Assembly (NCBI GenBank): GCA_016789625.1
Contig: JAEUQS010000840.1
Span: 1 to 13,985 of the forward strand
DNA: 13,985 bases
Direction of reading: 5' to 3'
Source of the DNA: Acidobacteriota bacterium
GTDB lineage: Bacteria > Acidobacteriota > Thermoanaerobaculia > UBA5066
The notes beneath the pieces were generated by a model. The model did not search any database. It was not told where the DNA came from and saw nothing but the letters and a program-made list of their open reading frames with translations. Below are positions 13,458 to 13,985 of the stretch, one piece after another; the stretch's first letter is position 1, and each line of letters opens with the position of its first letter. The translations under genes were made by a program, and so were the position numbers.

Positions 13458-13477
13458 GGCTTCCCGCCCGGGAAGCC
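13458..13477. repeat. Perfect stem-loop C in the SCP2-phasin divergent region
   Basis: GGCTTCCC, loop GCCC, GGGAAGCC: an 8-bp perfect inverted repeat with a 4-nt loop, the same layout as the two elements at 9093 and 9116. It lies between the start codons of divergent genes, so it is an operator or 5'-leader structure rather than a terminator. Confidence 0.65.
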
Positions 13478-13499
13478 GAAGAAAACGAGGAGACACCCA

Positions 13500-13796
13500 A
13501 TGGCGGATTCCCTCATCGATCAGATGAAGTCGCGCGGAGAGGCCTTCTTCACCGAGGTCTCGAACAACCTCATGGCGAACCCGGCCTTCCTCGACGTTCT
13601 CAAGAAGGGTCTCCTGGCCAAGGAGCTCCTCGACAAGCAGGTGGCCGACGGGCTCAAGAAGCTGAACGTCGTGACCAAGAAAGACCTTCGGAGCCTCGAG
13701 CACCGCATCGCGAACCTCGAGAGCGAGCTCTCGGAGCTGAAAGAGAAGATGGGCCCCGCCGCCCGCCGCACCCCGACGCGCGCCCGGAAGAGCTGA
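13500..13796 (+). CDS. Phasin-like coiled-coil protein
   Basis: 98 residues from ATG at 13500, with a strong GAGGAGA (13487-13493) 6 nt upstream. Residues 1-58 form an amphipathic helical stretch (SLIDQMKSRGEAFFTEVSNN, then LKKGLLAKELLDKQVADGL). Residues 60-83 (KKDLRSLEHRIANLESELSE onward) form a coiled coil, and the tail is basic (AARRTPTRARKS). This resembles small phasins of polyhydroxyalkanoate granules, with a PhaF-like basic tail that could touch nucleic acid; UbiK-type accessory factors have a similar layout. No PHA synthase is in the window, so granule binding is inference. It is divergent from the SCP2 operon across a shared 76-nt promoter region and is followed 2 nt later by an SDR gene, so a two-gene operon is likely. 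Confidence 0.6.
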   Translation: MADSLIDQMKSRGEAFFTEVSNNLMANPAFLDVLKKGLLAKELLDKQVADGLKKLNVVTKKDLRSLEHRIANLESELSELKEKMGPAARRTPTRARKS

Positions 13797-13798
13797 CC

Positions 13799-13985
13799 GT
13801 GGACGGGGATTCGAGCGCCGCGAGGCCGGCGAGACGGCCGCGGGCCAACCGGGCCGCGCCGCCGCGGGCCGCCCGTCTCCCGGGCGCGGCCAGCCGGCCC
13901 GCGACGGGAGGCAAGCTCATCGAGTTCGTGGCCCCGCCGCGGAAGGAGAAAGTCGCCATCACCGGCGGCAGCGGCCGCATCGGCT
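13799..13985 (+). CDS. NAD(P)-binding SDR/epimerase family protein, N-terminal part only
   Basis: The GTG at 13799, 2 nt after the phasin-like stop and with GGAAGAG upstream, opens a frame that runs off the right edge (62 full codons). The first 40 or so residues are rich in Arg, Ala and Pro (low complexity). Then KLIEFVAPPRKEKVAITGGSGRIG shows in two steps a short lead and the beta strand plus glycine-rich loop TGGSGRIG of a Rossmann fold, typical of extended SDR/NAD-dependent epimerases. An in-frame GTG at 13928 would remove the low-complexity leader and start just before the Rossmann strand. Substrate cannot be told from this fragment. Confidence 0.7.
   Translation, partial: MDGDSSAARPARRPRANRAAPPRAARLPGAASRPATGGKLIEFVAPPRKEKVAITGGSGRIG

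Overview
GC-rich bacterial chromosome with dense, mostly short-spaced genes and strong G/C preference at third codon positions. Gene content suggests a lineage such as Acidobacteriota or a myxobacteria-like group: a large secreted Asp-box propeller protein with repeated C-terminal modules, paired ArsA-type ATPases next to an SCP2 protein and a phasin-like protein, and a HutH without the rest of a hut operon. This is inference from gene types only; there is no rRNA or other phylogenetic marker. I see no phage, transposon, CRISPR array or integration site, so the window looks like ordinary chromosome with some lineage-specific genes.

Layout. Positions 1-4339 (minus strand) hold a two-gene unit: a polytopic GT-C-like membrane protein (2756-4339), then, 16 nt downstream, a very long secreted beta-propeller protein (1-2739) that runs off the left edge. 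A short divergent promoter region separates this from 4399-6526 (plus): a possible 15-residue leader peptide that overlaps the start of an R2K-type ATP-grasp enzyme (4443-5258), a 254-nt spacer with a perfect hairpin and a doubtful small ORF, and a soluble protein with a ZipA-like FtsZ-binding domain (5513-6526). Converging on it with 3 nt between stops is a secreted HExxH protein (6530-7567, minus). Next on the minus strand are purA (7753-9066) and tRNA-Lys(TTT) 22 nt downstream of it, followed by a convincing intrinsic terminator. Divergent from purA is hutH (9161-10705, plus).

The right part (10627-13423, minus) is a tightly coupled three-gene operon: an SCP2-like lipid-carrier protein, a fused tandem ArsA/Get3-like ATPase without a single cysteine that apparently starts at CTG, and a four-helix membrane protein whose end overlaps the 3' end of hutH. 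Divergent from it are a phasin-like coiled-coil protein (13500-13796) and the start of an NAD-binding SDR/epimerase (13799 to the right edge). Lipid carrier, ATPase, membrane protein and granule-type protein together suggest a membrane-lipid or membrane-protein handling module rather than arsenite resistance. It is the best candidate here for an undescribed system.

Two other patterns cross gene boundaries. Several starts lack a Shine-Dalgarno sequence but have a -10-like hexamer 6-7 nt upstream, which suggests leaderless transcripts. Perfect 20-nt stem-loops with 8-bp arms and a 4-nt loop, beginning GGC and ending GCC, sit in both divergent promoter regions on the right (two in tandem between purA and hutH, one between the SCP2 and phasin-like genes).
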